64,000 bases of DNA from an uncultured Lachnospiraceae bacterium (GCA_934317005.1 CAKREB010000003.1:157634-221633), one strand, 5' to 3'; counted from the stretch's first letter, positions 18,374 through 28,219 are shown. Made by a program: numbers and translations. Notes: generated by a model not told the origin, from the sequence alone.

Positions 18374-19169
18374 TATAACAATTGGACAGTATTATGCGAA
18401 GGATTCTGTGATCCACCGGCTCGACCCGCGCGTAAAGATCATTGCGACGATCGCCTATATTATTTCCCTGTTTTTATTTGACGGATTTGCAGGATATATC
18501 GTGGCAATTGGCTTTTTTGCTGCGATGGTATATCTTTCCAAGGTTCCGTTTTCGTATATTGTACGGGGATTAAAGCCAATCTTTTTTATGTTAATCTTTA
18601 CGGCACTTCTTAATCTGTTCTGGACACCGGGAACTACATTTTTCCGTCTGGGTGTCATAAATCTTACATGGGAAGGTTTGCAAAAGGCAGTCTTTATTTC
18701 TATGCGCCTGATCTTTCTGATATTAGGCTCTTCGCTTATGACACTTACAACGACACCGAATCAGCTTACAGATGGCTTGGAACGGCTTTTGGGGCCATTG
18801 CGTCATATCCGTGTACCGGTACATGAGATTGCGATGATGATGTCGATCGCACTGCGCTTTATTCCTATTCTTGTGGAAGAAACAGATAAGATTATGAAAG
18901 CCCAGACGGCAAGAGGAGCGGATTTTGAATCCGGTAACGTGATGCAGCGCTTAAAAAGCATGCTGCCAATCTTAGTGCCGCTTTTTGTATCTGCTATCCG
19001 CCGTGCCAATGATCTGGCGCTTGCGATGGATGCCAGATGCTATCATGGCGGAAAAGGACGTACCAAGATGTATCCACTGCATTATCAGGGAAGGGATGGC
19101 ATGGCTTATCTTATCTGTCTGTTCTATCTGATAGTGCTCTATCTGGTGCAGAGATTTGTCACTTTCTAA
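18363..19169 (+). CDS. ecfT: energy-coupling factor transmembrane protein EcfT
   Basis: Membrane scaffold of the ECF transporter, 268 residues, with five or so hydrophobic segments. The N-terminal DSVIHRLDPRVKI segment and the two coupling motifs ARG (in TARGADFES) and ARC (in AMDARCYHGG) that dock onto the ATPases are visible. The ATG at 18363 lies inside the end of ecfA2. No S-component gene is nearby, so this is the shared (group II) module that serves several vitamin transporters. Confidence 0.95.
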   Translation: MIRDITIGQYYAKDSVIHRLDPRVKIIATIAYIISLFLFDGFAGYIVAIGFFAAMVYLSKVPFSYIVRGLKPIFFMLIFTALLNLFWTPGTTFFRLGVINLTWEGLQKAVFISMRLIFLILGSSLMTLTTTPNQLTDGLERLLGPLRHIRVPVHEIAMMMSIALRFIPILVEETDKIMKAQTARGADFESGNVMQRLKSMLPILVPLFVSAIRRANDLALAMDARCYHGGKGRTKMYPLHYQGRDGMAYLICLFYLIVLYLVQRFVTF

Positions 19170-19274
19170 TATCTGGTGTCGGTAAGAAGGGACATAGTTT
19201 CGCAGGAACAGCTGGGAATGTTGCAAAAAAATAACATTTATATTACGTTTTTTTGACAAAATAAGAACGAAATG

Positions 19275-19303
19275 TTGAGAAAATCAACAAAATAGGGTAA
19301 GAT
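19275..19303 (+). promoter_or_regulatory. sigma-A promoter before truA
   Basis: TTGAGA (19275-19280), 17-base spacer, TAAGAT (19298-19303), 33 bases before the truA start codon. Confidence 0.6.
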
Positions 19304-19336
19304 AGTAAAGATAATACAAAGTGCGGAGGTGTCGGA

Positions 19337-20086
19337 TTGAAGCGGATTATGCTTGTTGTGTCTTATGACGGAACAAATTATCACGGCTGGCAGGTACAGC
19401 CATCAGCCGTTACGATTGAAGGAGTACTGAATCAGACCATCAGTGAGCTGACAGGAGAAAACATTCAGGTGATCGGTGCCAGTCGTACAGACGCAGGAGT
19501 ACATGCATTGGGAAATGTTGCCGTGTTTGACACAGAATCGAGGATTCCGGGGGAAAAGTTTTCTTATGCGCTAAATCAGCGCTTGCCGGAGGACATCGTG
19601 ATACAGTGTTCCAGACAGGTTTCGGATATGTTTCATCCAAGACACTGTAATTGCAGAAAAACATACGAATATACGATTATCAATCGTACCTTTCCGTTGC
19701 CGGAGTATCGCAATACGGCCTATTTTTATTATGGTGTGCTGGATGTGGGAAAGATGCGACAGGCTGCAAAGGCATTTTTAGGGGAACATGATTTTGCAGG
19801 GTTTTGTTCTGCTGGAGCGCAGGTACAGACGACAGTAAGAACTATTTATGACCTAACGATAGAACAGATGCAGGAAAAGATCTGTGTACGGGTCAGAGGA
19901 AATGGTTTTTTGTATAATATGGTGCGTATTATTGTAGGGACTTTATTAGAGGTTGGTAAGGGGAATATTTTGCCGGAAGACATGGATAAGATCATTGCTT
20001 TGGCTGACAGGAGTCAGGCAGGGCCGACAGCACCGGCGAGGGGATTAAAGCTGTTACAGATAGATTATCAGATGGACGAAGAATAA
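19337..20086 (+). CDS. truA: tRNA pseudouridine(38-40) synthase
   Basis: Cytoplasmic enzyme that isomerises uridines 38-40 in the anticodon arm of tRNAs, 249 residues. The catalytic D52 lies in GASRTDAGVHA and the fold-defining YDGTNYHGWQ is at the N terminus. RNGFLYNMVRIIVGTL-like C-terminal segment is present. The start is TTG at 19337 with GCGGAGG six bases upstream; an ATG four codons later is possible but worse placed. In many Firmicutes truA follows the ecf genes, as here. Confidence 0.96.
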   Translation: MKRIMLVVSYDGTNYHGWQVQPSAVTIEGVLNQTISELTGENIQVIGASRTDAGVHALGNVAVFDTESRIPGEKFSYALNQRLPEDIVIQCSRQVSDMFHPRHCNCRKTYEYTIINRTFPLPEYRNTAYFYYGVLDVGKMRQAAKAFLGEHDFAGFCSAGAQVQTTVRTIYDLTIEQMQEKICVRVRGNGFLYNMVRIIVGTLLEVGKGNILPEDMDKIIALADRSQAGPTAPARGLKLLQIDYQMDEE

Positions 20087-20122
20087 TGAATTGTTTCGTA
20101 AAATAAATTCACGGAGGAAGTC

Positions 20123-21547
20123 ATGAAAAAGATTTTATTGCGAGCGGGGATGTCCCCACTGATCGGTTATCAGCCATCAGAAGTAATCATGAAAAATATG
20201 ATTGGAAATAACATTGGAAATATGTTGTTTCAGACAAGTGTATATCGCACCCTGTTGTGCGAGGATGTTGTGATCGACACGATCAACACTTCCAGAAAAT
20301 TTACCAAATGGGATATAGATCAGATCAATGCGAATTATGAATGTCTTGTCCTGCCATTTGCAAATGCATTCCGTGCATCCTTTATGAGCGAGCTGCAGGA
20401 AGTGACAAAATTAGTAAATAATCTAAAGATTCCTTGTGTTGTAGTCGGTGTCGGAGCGCAGGCAGGCATCGGTAAGGATGTGAACAATGCTGAGTTAGAC
20501 GAAGTCGTAAAAGAATTTATGAAGGCTGTCTTAAAGAAATCTAATATTGTCGGGCTACGTGGGGAATTTACGGCGGAGTACTTGTCAGGCTTAGGCTTTC
20601 AGGCAGAGAGAGATTATACGGTGATCGGCTGTCCATCCCTGTATATGTTTGGTAAAGAGCTTCCGAAGATGCATATCAATGAACTGACACCAAAGTCCAA
20701 TGTCAGCATCAACTCTAAGATCAGTCTGCCACAGAAGTTTCATGATTTTCTGGCACGCAGCCGCAAAGAAATTCCGCATTATAATTATGTACCACAGGTA
20801 ATCGAAGAGATTGCAAGAATGTACGTGGGAAGAAGCTATCCGGCGGATTTTGGAAAGAAGATTCCGAAGCATTTTCCGGTCGATTTTACCAATTCGGTGT
20901 ACCGCACCGGAAAGGGAATCAGCTTTGTCAATGTGCCGTCATGGTTAGACTATCTTAGTAAAAAGGATTTGTCATTTGGAAGCCGTATTCATGGAAACAT
21001 TGCGTCTATTCTGGCGGGAACACCTTGCTATATCATTGTGTCAGATCAGAGGATTATGGAGTTAGTTGATTATCATCATATTCCACATATGCTCATGAAG
21101 GATCTGAATAAGGAGACTTCTATTTTTGACCTGTATGAGAAGGCAGACTTTACGGCAATTCATAAGGAGCATGACAAGCGTTTTATAATCTATCTGGATT
21201 TCCTGAAGAAAAACAATTTGCAGACCATCTATAATGAAAACGGAGATGCACCGGATATTATTCCGTTTGAGGAGAAGAAAAAGCTTGTCACTTATCCGGG
21301 CGAAGTAAAGGCGTTTTCAACGCTGACAATGGAAGAACAGTTGTTCCGGCTCGAAGAAGTATTTCAGGAGATTAAGCAGAGAAATGCATTTTTACGAAGA
21401 ACAACACCGGACATTGAAAGAAGTGTCAAGGATTGGATTAAGGAAAATATTTTGCGAAGACAACCGCGGGTCAAGGAAAGAAACTATCCTTTGATCCGTG
21501 AATACGAGAGGGAGTTTATGAGGAGAAATCCGGCAGAGGATGAGTAG
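20123..21547 (+). CDS. polysaccharide pyruvyl transferase family protein
   Basis: Protein of 474 residues with the polysaccharide pyruvyl transferase (PF04230) fold: an N-terminal GNNIGNMLFQ-type loop, VVGVGAQAG, and the hallmark C-terminal SFGSRIHGNIASILAGTPC. Members transfer pyruvate ketals to surface glycans, for example CsaB, which tags wall polymers for S-layer anchoring. An extra C-terminal tail of about 100 charged residues (KERNYPLIREYEREF) is not part of the core fold. The acceptor cannot be told. A link to the surface proteins at the far end of the window is possible but unsupported. AGGAGG-like site precedes the ATG. Confidence 0.85.
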   Translation: MKKILLRAGMSPLIGYQPSEVIMKNMIGNNIGNMLFQTSVYRTLLCEDVVIDTINTSRKFTKWDIDQINANYECLVLPFANAFRASFMSELQEVTKLVNNLKIPCVVVGVGAQAGIGKDVNNAELDEVVKEFMKAVLKKSNIVGLRGEFTAEYLSGLGFQAERDYTVIGCPSLYMFGKELPKMHINELTPKSNVSINSKISLPQKFHDFLARSRKEIPHYNYVPQVIEEIARMYVGRSYPADFGKKIPKHFPVDFTNSVYRTGKGISFVNVPSWLDYLSKKDLSFGSRIHGNIASILAGTPCYIIVSDQRIMELVDYHHIPHMLMKDLNKETSIFDLYEKADFTAIHKEHDKRFIIYLDFLKKNNLQTIYNENGDAPDIIPFEEKKKLVTYPGEVKAFSTLTMEEQLFRLEEVFQEIKQRNAFLRRTTPDIERSVKDWIKENILRRQPRVKERNYPLIREYEREFMRRNPAEDE

Positions 21548-21620
21548 AAACAGTATGTACAGATGCCCGTTCTCTGTCTGATAATAATATGCGCAGTGCT
21601 GCGTGGAAATGAGGGAAAAA

Positions 21621-23159
21621 ATGAAAGAAAAGAGTAAACAGTTTAAGGTAAAGTTGGCATTGATCATTGTTGTAGTGCTTGCAGTGGGGGCTGTAGCCAG
21701 TGCAAAAATGATTCCGGTAGTCCGTAAGGCGATGATGAGTACAACAGAGTATTATCAGCATGTGGAGAAAGCAAATCGTGATGAAGCGGCAGATCTTTTA
21801 TCGGGTTACTATGACAAGGTATATAAAAGCTATGGCAGTGGGGATTCCTATGGCAGAAGTGTCGATATGAAGCTTAAGCTTTCGGATACGGCAAAGTCCT
21901 TACTTTCTTTAAGCGGATTGGATGCTTCTAAGATGGACAATATAGCACTTGCAGTCAATAGCAGCAAGGAAAAGAAGGCTTACTCCGGTACCATAAAGCT
22001 TGGGGTGAATGACAACGATCTTGTGACGCTTAAAACGTATCTGGATACAGAGCAAAAGAAGGAATATATGCAGATTCCGGAGCTTACAAAGTCTTATCTT
22101 AATCTGTCTTCTGCTCTGAGTGATGAAAATACGATGGGCGCAACTCTTTCGATGCTATCACTTGCAGATATGTCAACAGAGCTTCCAAAGACTGCAGATT
22201 TAGTAAAGATTTATAACCGTTATACAGATATTTTGATCGACAGTGCAAAGAATGTGACTAAAAAGGAAGGCGGCTGTGAAGCAGAGGGAATTTTGCAGAC
22301 AACGGACAAATATACTGTCACATGGAAAGCAAAAGAAGCGGATGCCCTTTATGAAAAGCTTCTAAAGGAGCTGAAAAAAGATGGGGAGATCAAAAAGCTT
22401 ATCTCCAAAATGGATGATGACAGCTATACATCATTTACCAATTCATTAGATGATATGTTAAAAGAAAACAAAAAAGATGCTTCATCTGATGGTACATTGA
22501 CAATGGAAACACATATTGCGGATGATGAAAAGATTGTGGGAAGAACCATCACGATCAAGGACAGCAAGGATAAGGCTGTAGTAGATATCTTATATCCGCA
22601 GGATGGAGAAAAGTTTGGATTTACCTTCAAGGTTACGGTAAATGGAACAGAATATGTTGATTTTTATGGCAAGGGAACACTTAAAAACGGTGTACTGAAT
22701 GGTGAGTTTGCGTTAGATGCTGGCGAGTCTTTGAAGGATGAGATTACAGATTTGGCAACAACAGAAAATCTTTTGAAGGTCAAGGTAAAAGATTATGATC
22801 TTTCCAAGATACTCAAAGGAAAAGCAAGCGGAACCATTACATATTCCAGCGAAGCGACGTCGGAGCTTGCCAACTATTCGCTGCGGGTTAGCGCAAAGGG
22901 AGATATCGAAAAATCTACAAGTAAGTTAGAGGTACTTGCCGGAAAGGAAACCTTTGTTACAATTGATATGACCATGAAGAATCATGCGGATGTGGAAAGC
23001 ACTAAGCCTTCTGAGGATGCAAAGATTTATGATGTAACAGATTCTAGCGAAATGTTACAGTATCAGATGGAAATGGACACCATCGGATTATTACAGAAGG
23101 TACAGGATACAACCGGTATTGACCTTTCCAGTCTGTTGTATGGTGGAATAATAGATTAA
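21621..23159 (+). CDS. membrane-anchored extracytoplasmic protein of unknown function
   Basis: Protein of 512 residues, not recognised. A basic N terminus and one hydrophobic helix (about residues 10-30) anchor it, and no lipobox is present. The rest is hydrophilic and Lys/Asp/Ser-rich, with lipoprotein-like beta-strand patterns (for example VTWKAKEADALYEKLL, and YSGTIKLGVNDNDL). The start at 21621 follows GAGGG by six bases; ATG 21609 and GTG 21603 are in frame but badly spaced. It lies between the pyruvyl transferase gene and ahcY and ends 28 bases before ahcY, possibly in the same transcript. Confidence 0.75.
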   Translation: MKEKSKQFKVKLALIIVVVLAVGAVASAKMIPVVRKAMMSTTEYYQHVEKANRDEAADLLSGYYDKVYKSYGSGDSYGRSVDMKLKLSDTAKSLLSLSGLDASKMDNIALAVNSSKEKKAYSGTIKLGVNDNDLVTLKTYLDTEQKKEYMQIPELTKSYLNLSSALSDENTMGATLSMLSLADMSTELPKTADLVKIYNRYTDILIDSAKNVTKKEGGCEAEGILQTTDKYTVTWKAKEADALYEKLLKELKKDGEIKKLISKMDDDSYTSFTNSLDDMLKENKKDASSDGTLTMETHIADDEKIVGRTITIKDSKDKAVVDILYPQDGEKFGFTFKVTVNGTEYVDFYGKGTLKNGVLNGEFALDAGESLKDEITDLATTENLLKVKVKDYDLSKILKGKASGTITYSSEATSELANYSLRVSAKGDIEKSTSKLEVLAGKETFVTIDMTMKNHADVESTKPSEDAKIYDVTDSSEMLQYQMEMDTIGLLQKVQDTTGIDLSSLLYGGIID

Positions 23160-23187
23160 TGATTAGAATATGATATGGAGGTACAAG

Positions 23188-24432
23188 ATGAGTCAGATCA
23201 GAGATATTAGCTTAGCAACATCAGGAGCGCATAAGATTGAATGGGTTAGAAGAAACTGCCCATTACTGCGCAGCTTAGAGGAAGATTTCCGAAAGGAAAA
23301 ACCATTTGAGGGAAAGAAGATTGCACTGTCAATCCATCTGGAGGCTAAGACAGCTTATCTTTGCAAGGTGTTAGCTGCCGGTGGAGCAGAAATGTATATT
23401 ACGGGAAGTAACCCGCTGTCAACGCAGGATGATGTTGCAGCAGCACTTGTTGATGCAGGATTAAACGTATATGCATGGCATGGAGCAACAGAAAAAGAGT
23501 ACGAGGCGCATATTGCAGAAGCGTTATCGCATCAGGCAAATATCATTATTGATGACGGTGGAGATCTGGTGCATATGCTTCATACAACCAAAAGAGATCA
23601 GCTTCCATATGTGATCGGTGGATGCGAGGAAACAACAACCGGTATCATCCGTCTTCAGGCGATGGCTGCAGAGGAGAAGTTAGAGTTTCCGATGGTAATG
23701 GTAAACAATGCAGACTGTAAGCATTTATTTGACAATCGCTACGGTACCGGTCAGTCAGTATGGGATGGCATCAACCGCACAACTAACCTGATCGTTGCAG
23801 GAAAGATTGTCGTTGTAGCCGGTTATGGCTGGTGTGGAAAAGGCGTTTCCATGCGTGCAAAGGCGTTAGGTGCGCGTGTCATCGTTACTGAGATTGATCC
23901 AATTAAGGCGATTGAGGCAGTTATGGATGGATTTGAGGTTCTTCCGATGAAGGAAGCAGCAAAGCAGGGTGATTTCTTTGTGACAGTTACCGGATGTGCT
24001 GGTGTCATTGACGAAGAGGACTTTATGGAAATGAAAGAGGGCGCTATTTTGTGCAATGCCGGTCACTTCGATGTAGAAATCGATATGAAGCGCCTGCGTG
24101 AGATTGCGGTAGAAAAACAGGAGATGCGTGCAAATATCATGGGATACAAATTGCCAAACGGTGTCTGGATCTATGTTTTGGCAGAGGGACGCTTAGTTAA
24201 TCTGGCAGCAGGAGATGGTCATCCGGCAGAGATTATGGATATGAGTTTTGCCATTCAGGCACTGAGTGCAAAATATCTGGTAGAGCATGAGAAAGACCTT
24301 AAGGAAAAGCTGATCGTTGTACCACGTGAGGTAGATTTGGAAGTGGCAAACCGCAAGCTTCGTTTCTTAGGAAAAGAAATTGATCATTTGACACCATTCC
24401 AAGAGGAATACTTAAATAGTTCGTCATTATAG
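23188..24432 (+). CDS. ahcY: S-adenosylhomocysteine hydrolase
   Basis: NAD-dependent enzyme that splits S-adenosylhomocysteine into adenosine and homocysteine, removing the inhibitor left by methyltransferases. The protein has 414 residues, the shorter archaeal/clostridial type that lacks the loop insertion of the proteobacterial form. The dinucleotide-binding GYGWCGKGVSMRAKALG, the DDGGDLVHM segment and VNNADCKHLFDN are clear. The start at 23188 has GGAGG at 23177-23181. Confidence 0.96.
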   Translation: MSQIRDISLATSGAHKIEWVRRNCPLLRSLEEDFRKEKPFEGKKIALSIHLEAKTAYLCKVLAAGGAEMYITGSNPLSTQDDVAAALVDAGLNVYAWHGATEKEYEAHIAEALSHQANIIIDDGGDLVHMLHTTKRDQLPYVIGGCEETTTGIIRLQAMAAEEKLEFPMVMVNNADCKHLFDNRYGTGQSVWDGINRTTNLIVAGKIVVVAGYGWCGKGVSMRAKALGARVIVTEIDPIKAIEAVMDGFEVLPMKEAAKQGDFFVTVTGCAGVIDEEDFMEMKEGAILCNAGHFDVEIDMKRLREIAVEKQEMRANIMGYKLPNGVWIYVLAEGRLVNLAAGDGHPAEIMDMSFAIQALSAKYLVEHEKDLKEKLIVVPREVDLEVANRKLRFLGKEIDHLTPFQEEYLNSSSL

Positions 24433-24446
24433 GAATGGAGGCAGTC

Positions 24447-25265
24447 ATGAAGGCAAAGAAAACAACACTATTATCCGGTTTGATCTGCATAGCAGGTATT
24501 CTGGCAGAAATTATTTTTCGTGACGTTTTATCAAAATCATTCACAGGGGTATGCTTAAGTGTACTTCTTGCGGTAGTCATCTTAGTTCTTGTGTATTTTG
24601 TATATGATGGGATTTATGCATATATAGAGGCAAAACAGGAGTTAGATGCCGCGCATCAGGCAGAGCGCGAGCAGAAGCTTTATCATGTATTAAACGAGCA
24701 GCTTCAGTTTGAAAAGGCTATTATTCAGGAAGTGAATGCCCTAAAGGAGGCAAGTGATAAGCTGTCTGAGAAGGTGACAGCACATAAGCAGCAAAGCACG
24801 GGTAAGGAGCAGAGTGAGTTCTTAGAGCAGCTTACTGCCCAGAGTCAGATAAGTGAGCAGATTTTAGAGAAGTTTACGGAACAAAGTCAGACAAGAGAAC
24901 AGCTTTTAGAGCAGATGACCAAACAGAGTCAGGTAGGGGATCAGCTTCTAGAACAGATGGAAGAGCAAAGACAGGTAAGCGAGCTGCTTTTGGAACAGAA
25001 AAACAGCGTAGAGCAAAGTGCAGGCAATGTGACAGAGCAGGCTGTAACACAGCTTGATAAGGAGCAGTTTGATCAGGTCGTTTCAGCGGTAAATGACCAT
25101 ACAATGAAAGCTGCCAAGATCATTGCTCGGTATGTTAATCAGAACGCGACAGAGTTAAAAGAGCTGTTACAGGACAATCACAAGGAAGAATACGTTATTC
25201 TGAAAGATTTAGAAGGAAGCCAGCGCACACTCCTTGCGATAGAGGAACAGAAAAAACAGCATTAA
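24447..25265 (+). CDS. membrane-anchored Gln-rich coiled-coil protein
   Basis: Protein of 272 residues, function unknown. Two hydrophobic helices near the N terminus (about 8-25 and 32-52) are followed by a long coiled coil. Residues about 110-185 are built from roughly 14-residue repeats of the type EQ-LLEQM-xxQSQ. GGAGG at 24437-24441 supports the start at 24447; an in-frame ATG at 24435 overlaps that site. It lies 14 bases after ahcY. It may scaffold something at the membrane, but nothing in the sequence shows what. Confidence 0.75.
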   Translation: MKAKKTTLLSGLICIAGILAEIIFRDVLSKSFTGVCLSVLLAVVILVLVYFVYDGIYAYIEAKQELDAAHQAEREQKLYHVLNEQLQFEKAIIQEVNALKEASDKLSEKVTAHKQQSTGKEQSEFLEQLTAQSQISEQILEKFTEQSQTREQLLEQMTKQSQVGDQLLEQMEEQRQVSELLLEQKNSVEQSAGNVTEQAVTQLDKEQFDQVVSAVNDHTMKAAKIIARYVNQNATELKELLQDNHKEEYVILKDLEGSQRTLLAIEEQKKQH

Positions 25266-25277
25266 TACATAAATGCA

Positions 25278-26231
25278 TTAACGGATATAATCCATAAGAC
25301 GGGCGAGGAAGATCCAGCCTGTCAGCGTAAGCGAAGATAATAGAGTTGTGGTGACAACGATACTGGAGGCCAGTACCGCATCGCCATCCATGTTTTTAGC
25401 CATGATATAGGATGTAGGAGTACATGGAGAAGCTAACATGATAATAATGGCAATCAGCTTCTGGTCACGGAAGCCAAGCCAGACTGCAACAGGTAAAAAG
25501 ATAGCAGCCAACCCGATCAGCTTTAGAAAAGAAGCGATCGCGGTTGGCTTTATTTTTGCGATTGCCTTTTTACCTTCAAAAGAAGCACCGATAGAGATCA
25601 AGGCTAAAGGTGATGTCATTACGCTGAGATTCTGCACGGTTTTATCTAACATATGTGGCAAAGAAAAGGAAAAGTATGATGCGATCAGACCAAGCACGAT
25701 GCCGATGATAATAGGGTTTTTCAGAATGCCGATCAGGGAAGACTTAATACGTGTAGAGATATCTCCGGCATCCTTATCATTGCTTTCCATTGTCAAAACG
25801 ACAACGGCAAAAATATTATAAAGAGGAACAGAGCCGATGATCATTAAAGGAGCCATCTCAGCGGTGCCATAGATATTTTGGATGAAAGCCATGCCAAGGA
25901 TAGCGGCACTGCTTCGGTAGGAACCCTGCACAAAGGCTCCTACCATGCTTTTGTCCTTCATCAGATGCTTTGCAAAGAACCAGATCAATACGATGGATAG
26001 CAGTGTGACAATAAAGCAGTAACCGATGTATTTTCCATCGAAATTATGGCGTATGTCTGTATCAGCAAGACTCAGATAGAGCATGCAGGGAAGGCAGAGC
26101 TTGAAAACAAACTTATCTGCGATAGAAGAAAAATGTTTGTCGATCAATCCGATGCGGTTTAATACATTTCCAATGATCATGATCAAAAAAATAGGTACGG
26201 TTGCATTTAAGCTGTAAATAAAGCTATCCAT
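25278..26231 (-). CDS. AEC-family auxin-efflux-like transporter
   Basis: Integral membrane carrier of 317 residues with about ten hydrophobic segments. N-terminal ATVPIFLIMIIGNVLNRIG and C-terminal ASPCTPTSYIMAKNMDGD match the AEC (PF03547) family, which in bacteria moves malate, other organic acids or unknown substrates. The start at 26231 is set by GGAGAT on the minus strand; the frame is open farther upstream into the neighbouring gene. A GC-rich palindromic stretch (26268-26322) separates it from the symporter gene. Confidence 0.88.
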   Translation of the reverse strand: MDSFIYSLNATVPIFLIMIIGNVLNRIGLIDKHFSSIADKFVFKLCLPCMLYLSLADTDIRHNFDGKYIGYCFIVTLLSIVLIWFFAKHLMKDKSMVGAFVQGSYRSSAAILGMAFIQNIYGTAEMAPLMIIGSVPLYNIFAVVVLTMESNDKDAGDISTRIKSSLIGILKNPIIIGIVLGLIASYFSFSLPHMLDKTVQNLSVMTSPLALISIGASFEGKKAIAKIKPTAIASFLKLIGLAAIFLPVAVWLGFRDQKLIAIIIMLASPCTPTSYIMAKNMDGDAVLASSIVVTTTLLSSLTLTGWIFLARLMDYIR

Positions 26232-26323
26232 AGTATATCTATCTCCATTCGTGTGTTGTTTATTCCCGCGAAGCAATGAGCCAAGCGCGAGCTTGCTCGC
26301 ATTTGGCGACTGCCGCGAGGGGG

Positions 26324-28054
26324 TCATGATTTAATTTTCCTTTTTTCTCTTTTTTCTGCTTCTAAAATAGGCTGGTAACGTTCCAGTTCTTTTTTGATCA
26401 CACCGCTAAGAGCCAGAAGGCAGATTAAGTTTGGAATTGCCATCAAAGCATTAGCAATATCTGAAAATGTCCAGGCAATTTCCAATGTCGTTGTTGCGCC
26501 GACATAAGCAAGCAGTGAAAAAAGAATACGGTAGATCATATTGAAACGATGCGTTCCAAGTATATATTCAAATGCTTTCTCACCGTGGTATTCCCAGCCT
26601 AATATTGTAGAAAAGGCAAAGAGTGTGATCGAAATTGTGATCAGAGCTCCTCCAAATCCACCGAGAACCGTTTGGAAGGCAGAAATTGTCAGTGCAGAAC
26701 CTTCTACCACATGCCTGTAACGGTAGCTGCTATCAGAACCAAATATGTATGCGTTGCCGGAGGGATCATTCCAGCTTCCGGTAATATTATATGGAACATC
26801 AGCAGTCTTTCCGGAACTTTCTGTGTTGGTTTGAGTTGCTGATTCTTTTCCCTTAGAACTTTTTGTCAGGGTGAGAGTCGTATCTGTGCTGTCCTGACGC
26901 AGGGTTAGTACATTGCCAGCCATAGAAACCGTGTAGTTTGTCACTACAGCCTTTTTATCATTCTGTTCGACAGAGTCTATGACAAGATGATCTTCCTGCC
27001 ACGAGTAGCTTCCTGTAGCGGCAAGCTGTGTACTGCCAAGCACACCGGAGCTTGCGATGCACAGACCGGTAATCGTGCAGACAACGATCGTGTCCCAAAA
27101 GGTACCGGTCATATTAATGTATCCCTGACGAACCGGATCGGTAGTTGTAGCGGCAGCAGCGGTGATCGCAGCAGAACCCATACCGGCTTCATTGGAAAAG
27201 ACACCGCGGGCAACACCGTATCGGACAGCCTGTGTCATGGAAGCTACGATACTTCCACATAATCCGCCGCCGACTGCTTTGACGGAAAATGCCATTTTAA
27301 AGATCATGGCGATACCGGATGGAAGGTTTGCGATATTTCCGAAGATGACGATGATACCTGAAAGAATATAAAAGATTGCCATGAGCGGAACGACAACCTG
27401 TGATACCTTAGAGATGGATTTGATTCCGCCGATAATGATCAACAATGCAAGAATAGTGATTATAGCACCGGTGACATATGCAGGCACATGATAGGTTGCT
27501 GTTAAGGCGGTAGAGATAGAGTTTGCCTGAGTCAGATTACCGATACCAAAGGAAGCGATCACGGCAAAAAGTGCAAAACACCATCCAAAGGCGGCACCAA
27601 GCTTTTTATGGCGAAAGCCTTTTTTCATGGTATACATCGGTCCACCGGACATTTCACCGCGGTCGTTTATTTCACGGTATTTGATTGCGAGCATACATTC
27701 ACTGAATTTGGAGGTGATACCGAAAGCAGCAGAAATCCACATCCAGACCAAAGCACCGGGACCGCCGGAGAGCATAGCAGTTGCCACACCAACGATGTTT
27801 CCGGTGCCGATTGTAGCAGCGAGGGCTGTCATTAGAGCAGAGAAAGGCGAAACATCACCATCGCCCTTCTTCTCTCTGGCTTCCCGACTTAAGACACTCT
27901 TTAATGCGTAAGGAAGATTGCGCCAGCACAAAGCTCTGGTACGGATCGTAAGGAAAATGCCGGTGCCGACAAGAAGAATCAGCATAAAAGGGCCCCAGAC
28001 GAAATCGTCTATTTTACTCAAGGTGTTTGAAAGTATTTTTGTAAATTGATTCAT
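26324..28054 (-). CDS. alanine/glycine:sodium symporter with an inserted extracellular-type domain
   Basis: Member of the AGCS (AlsT/DagA) sodium:amino acid symporters, 576 residues against a usual 450-490. The family signatures GTGNIVGVATA, GGPMYTMKKGF and FSNEAGMGSAA are intact. Between two predicted transmembrane segments, residues about 340-450 form a hydrophilic, Thr/Ser-rich insert (SYSWQEDHLVID, LTLRQDSTDTTLTL, GSWNDPSGNAYIF) not found in the family core. The insert resembles lipocalin-like or DUF5640-type beta domains, which is a guess by eye. The start at 28054 follows AGAGG. The leader is similar to those of the next two upstream minus-strand genes. Confidence 0.9.
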   Translation of the reverse strand: MNQFTKILSNTLSKIDDFVWGPFMLILLVGTGIFLTIRTRALCWRNLPYALKSVLSREAREKKGDGDVSPFSALMTALAATIGTGNIVGVATAMLSGGPGALVWMWISAAFGITSKFSECMLAIKYREINDRGEMSGGPMYTMKKGFRHKKLGAAFGWCFALFAVIASFGIGNLTQANSISTALTATYHVPAYVTGAIITILALLIIIGGIKSISKVSQVVVPLMAIFYILSGIIVIFGNIANLPSGIAMIFKMAFSVKAVGGGLCGSIVASMTQAVRYGVARGVFSNEAGMGSAAITAAAATTTDPVRQGYINMTGTFWDTIVVCTITGLCIASSGVLGSTQLAATGSYSWQEDHLVIDSVEQNDKKAVVTNYTVSMAGNVLTLRQDSTDTTLTLTKSSKGKESATQTNTESSGKTADVPYNITGSWNDPSGNAYIFGSDSSYRYRHVVEGSALTISAFQTVLGGFGGALITISITLFAFSTILGWEYHGEKAFEYILGTHRFNMIYRILFSLLAYVGATTTLEIAWTFSDIANALMAIPNLICLLALSGVIKKELERYQPILEAEKREKRKIKS

Positions 28055-28135
28055 ATAAAACCTCTTTTCTGCACACGAATCTGATCTAGCTAAAATGATA
28101 TTGTGTCTTGTGTACGCAGACACGGCAGAAAGGAA
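28055..28135 (-). promoter_or_regulatory. shared leader, copy 1 (symporter gene)
   Basis: Read on the minus strand, the leader contains GTGTCTGCGTACA (28111-28123) and, next to the ribosome binding site, CGTGTGCAGAAAAGAGG (28061-28077). The two can pair as CTGCGTAC with GTGTGCAG, placing a stem just ahead of the Shine-Dalgarno. Very similar elements precede the rhodanese and the Asn/Ser-rich genes. Confidence 0.5.
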
Positions 28136-28219
28136 TATTTCTATCAGTATATGTCAGAAAGAAACAGACCATGAAATAAACTGCCTTAAAAGGTATTCTA
28201 TCATAAGAAAAATGGGCGT

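Noticed and set aside
26268..26322. GC-rich palindromic stretch between the AEC and symporter genes as a mobile repeat
   Set aside because: GCGAG/CTCGC stems are visible, but only one copy is seen in the window and it could be a simple intercistronic hairpin.
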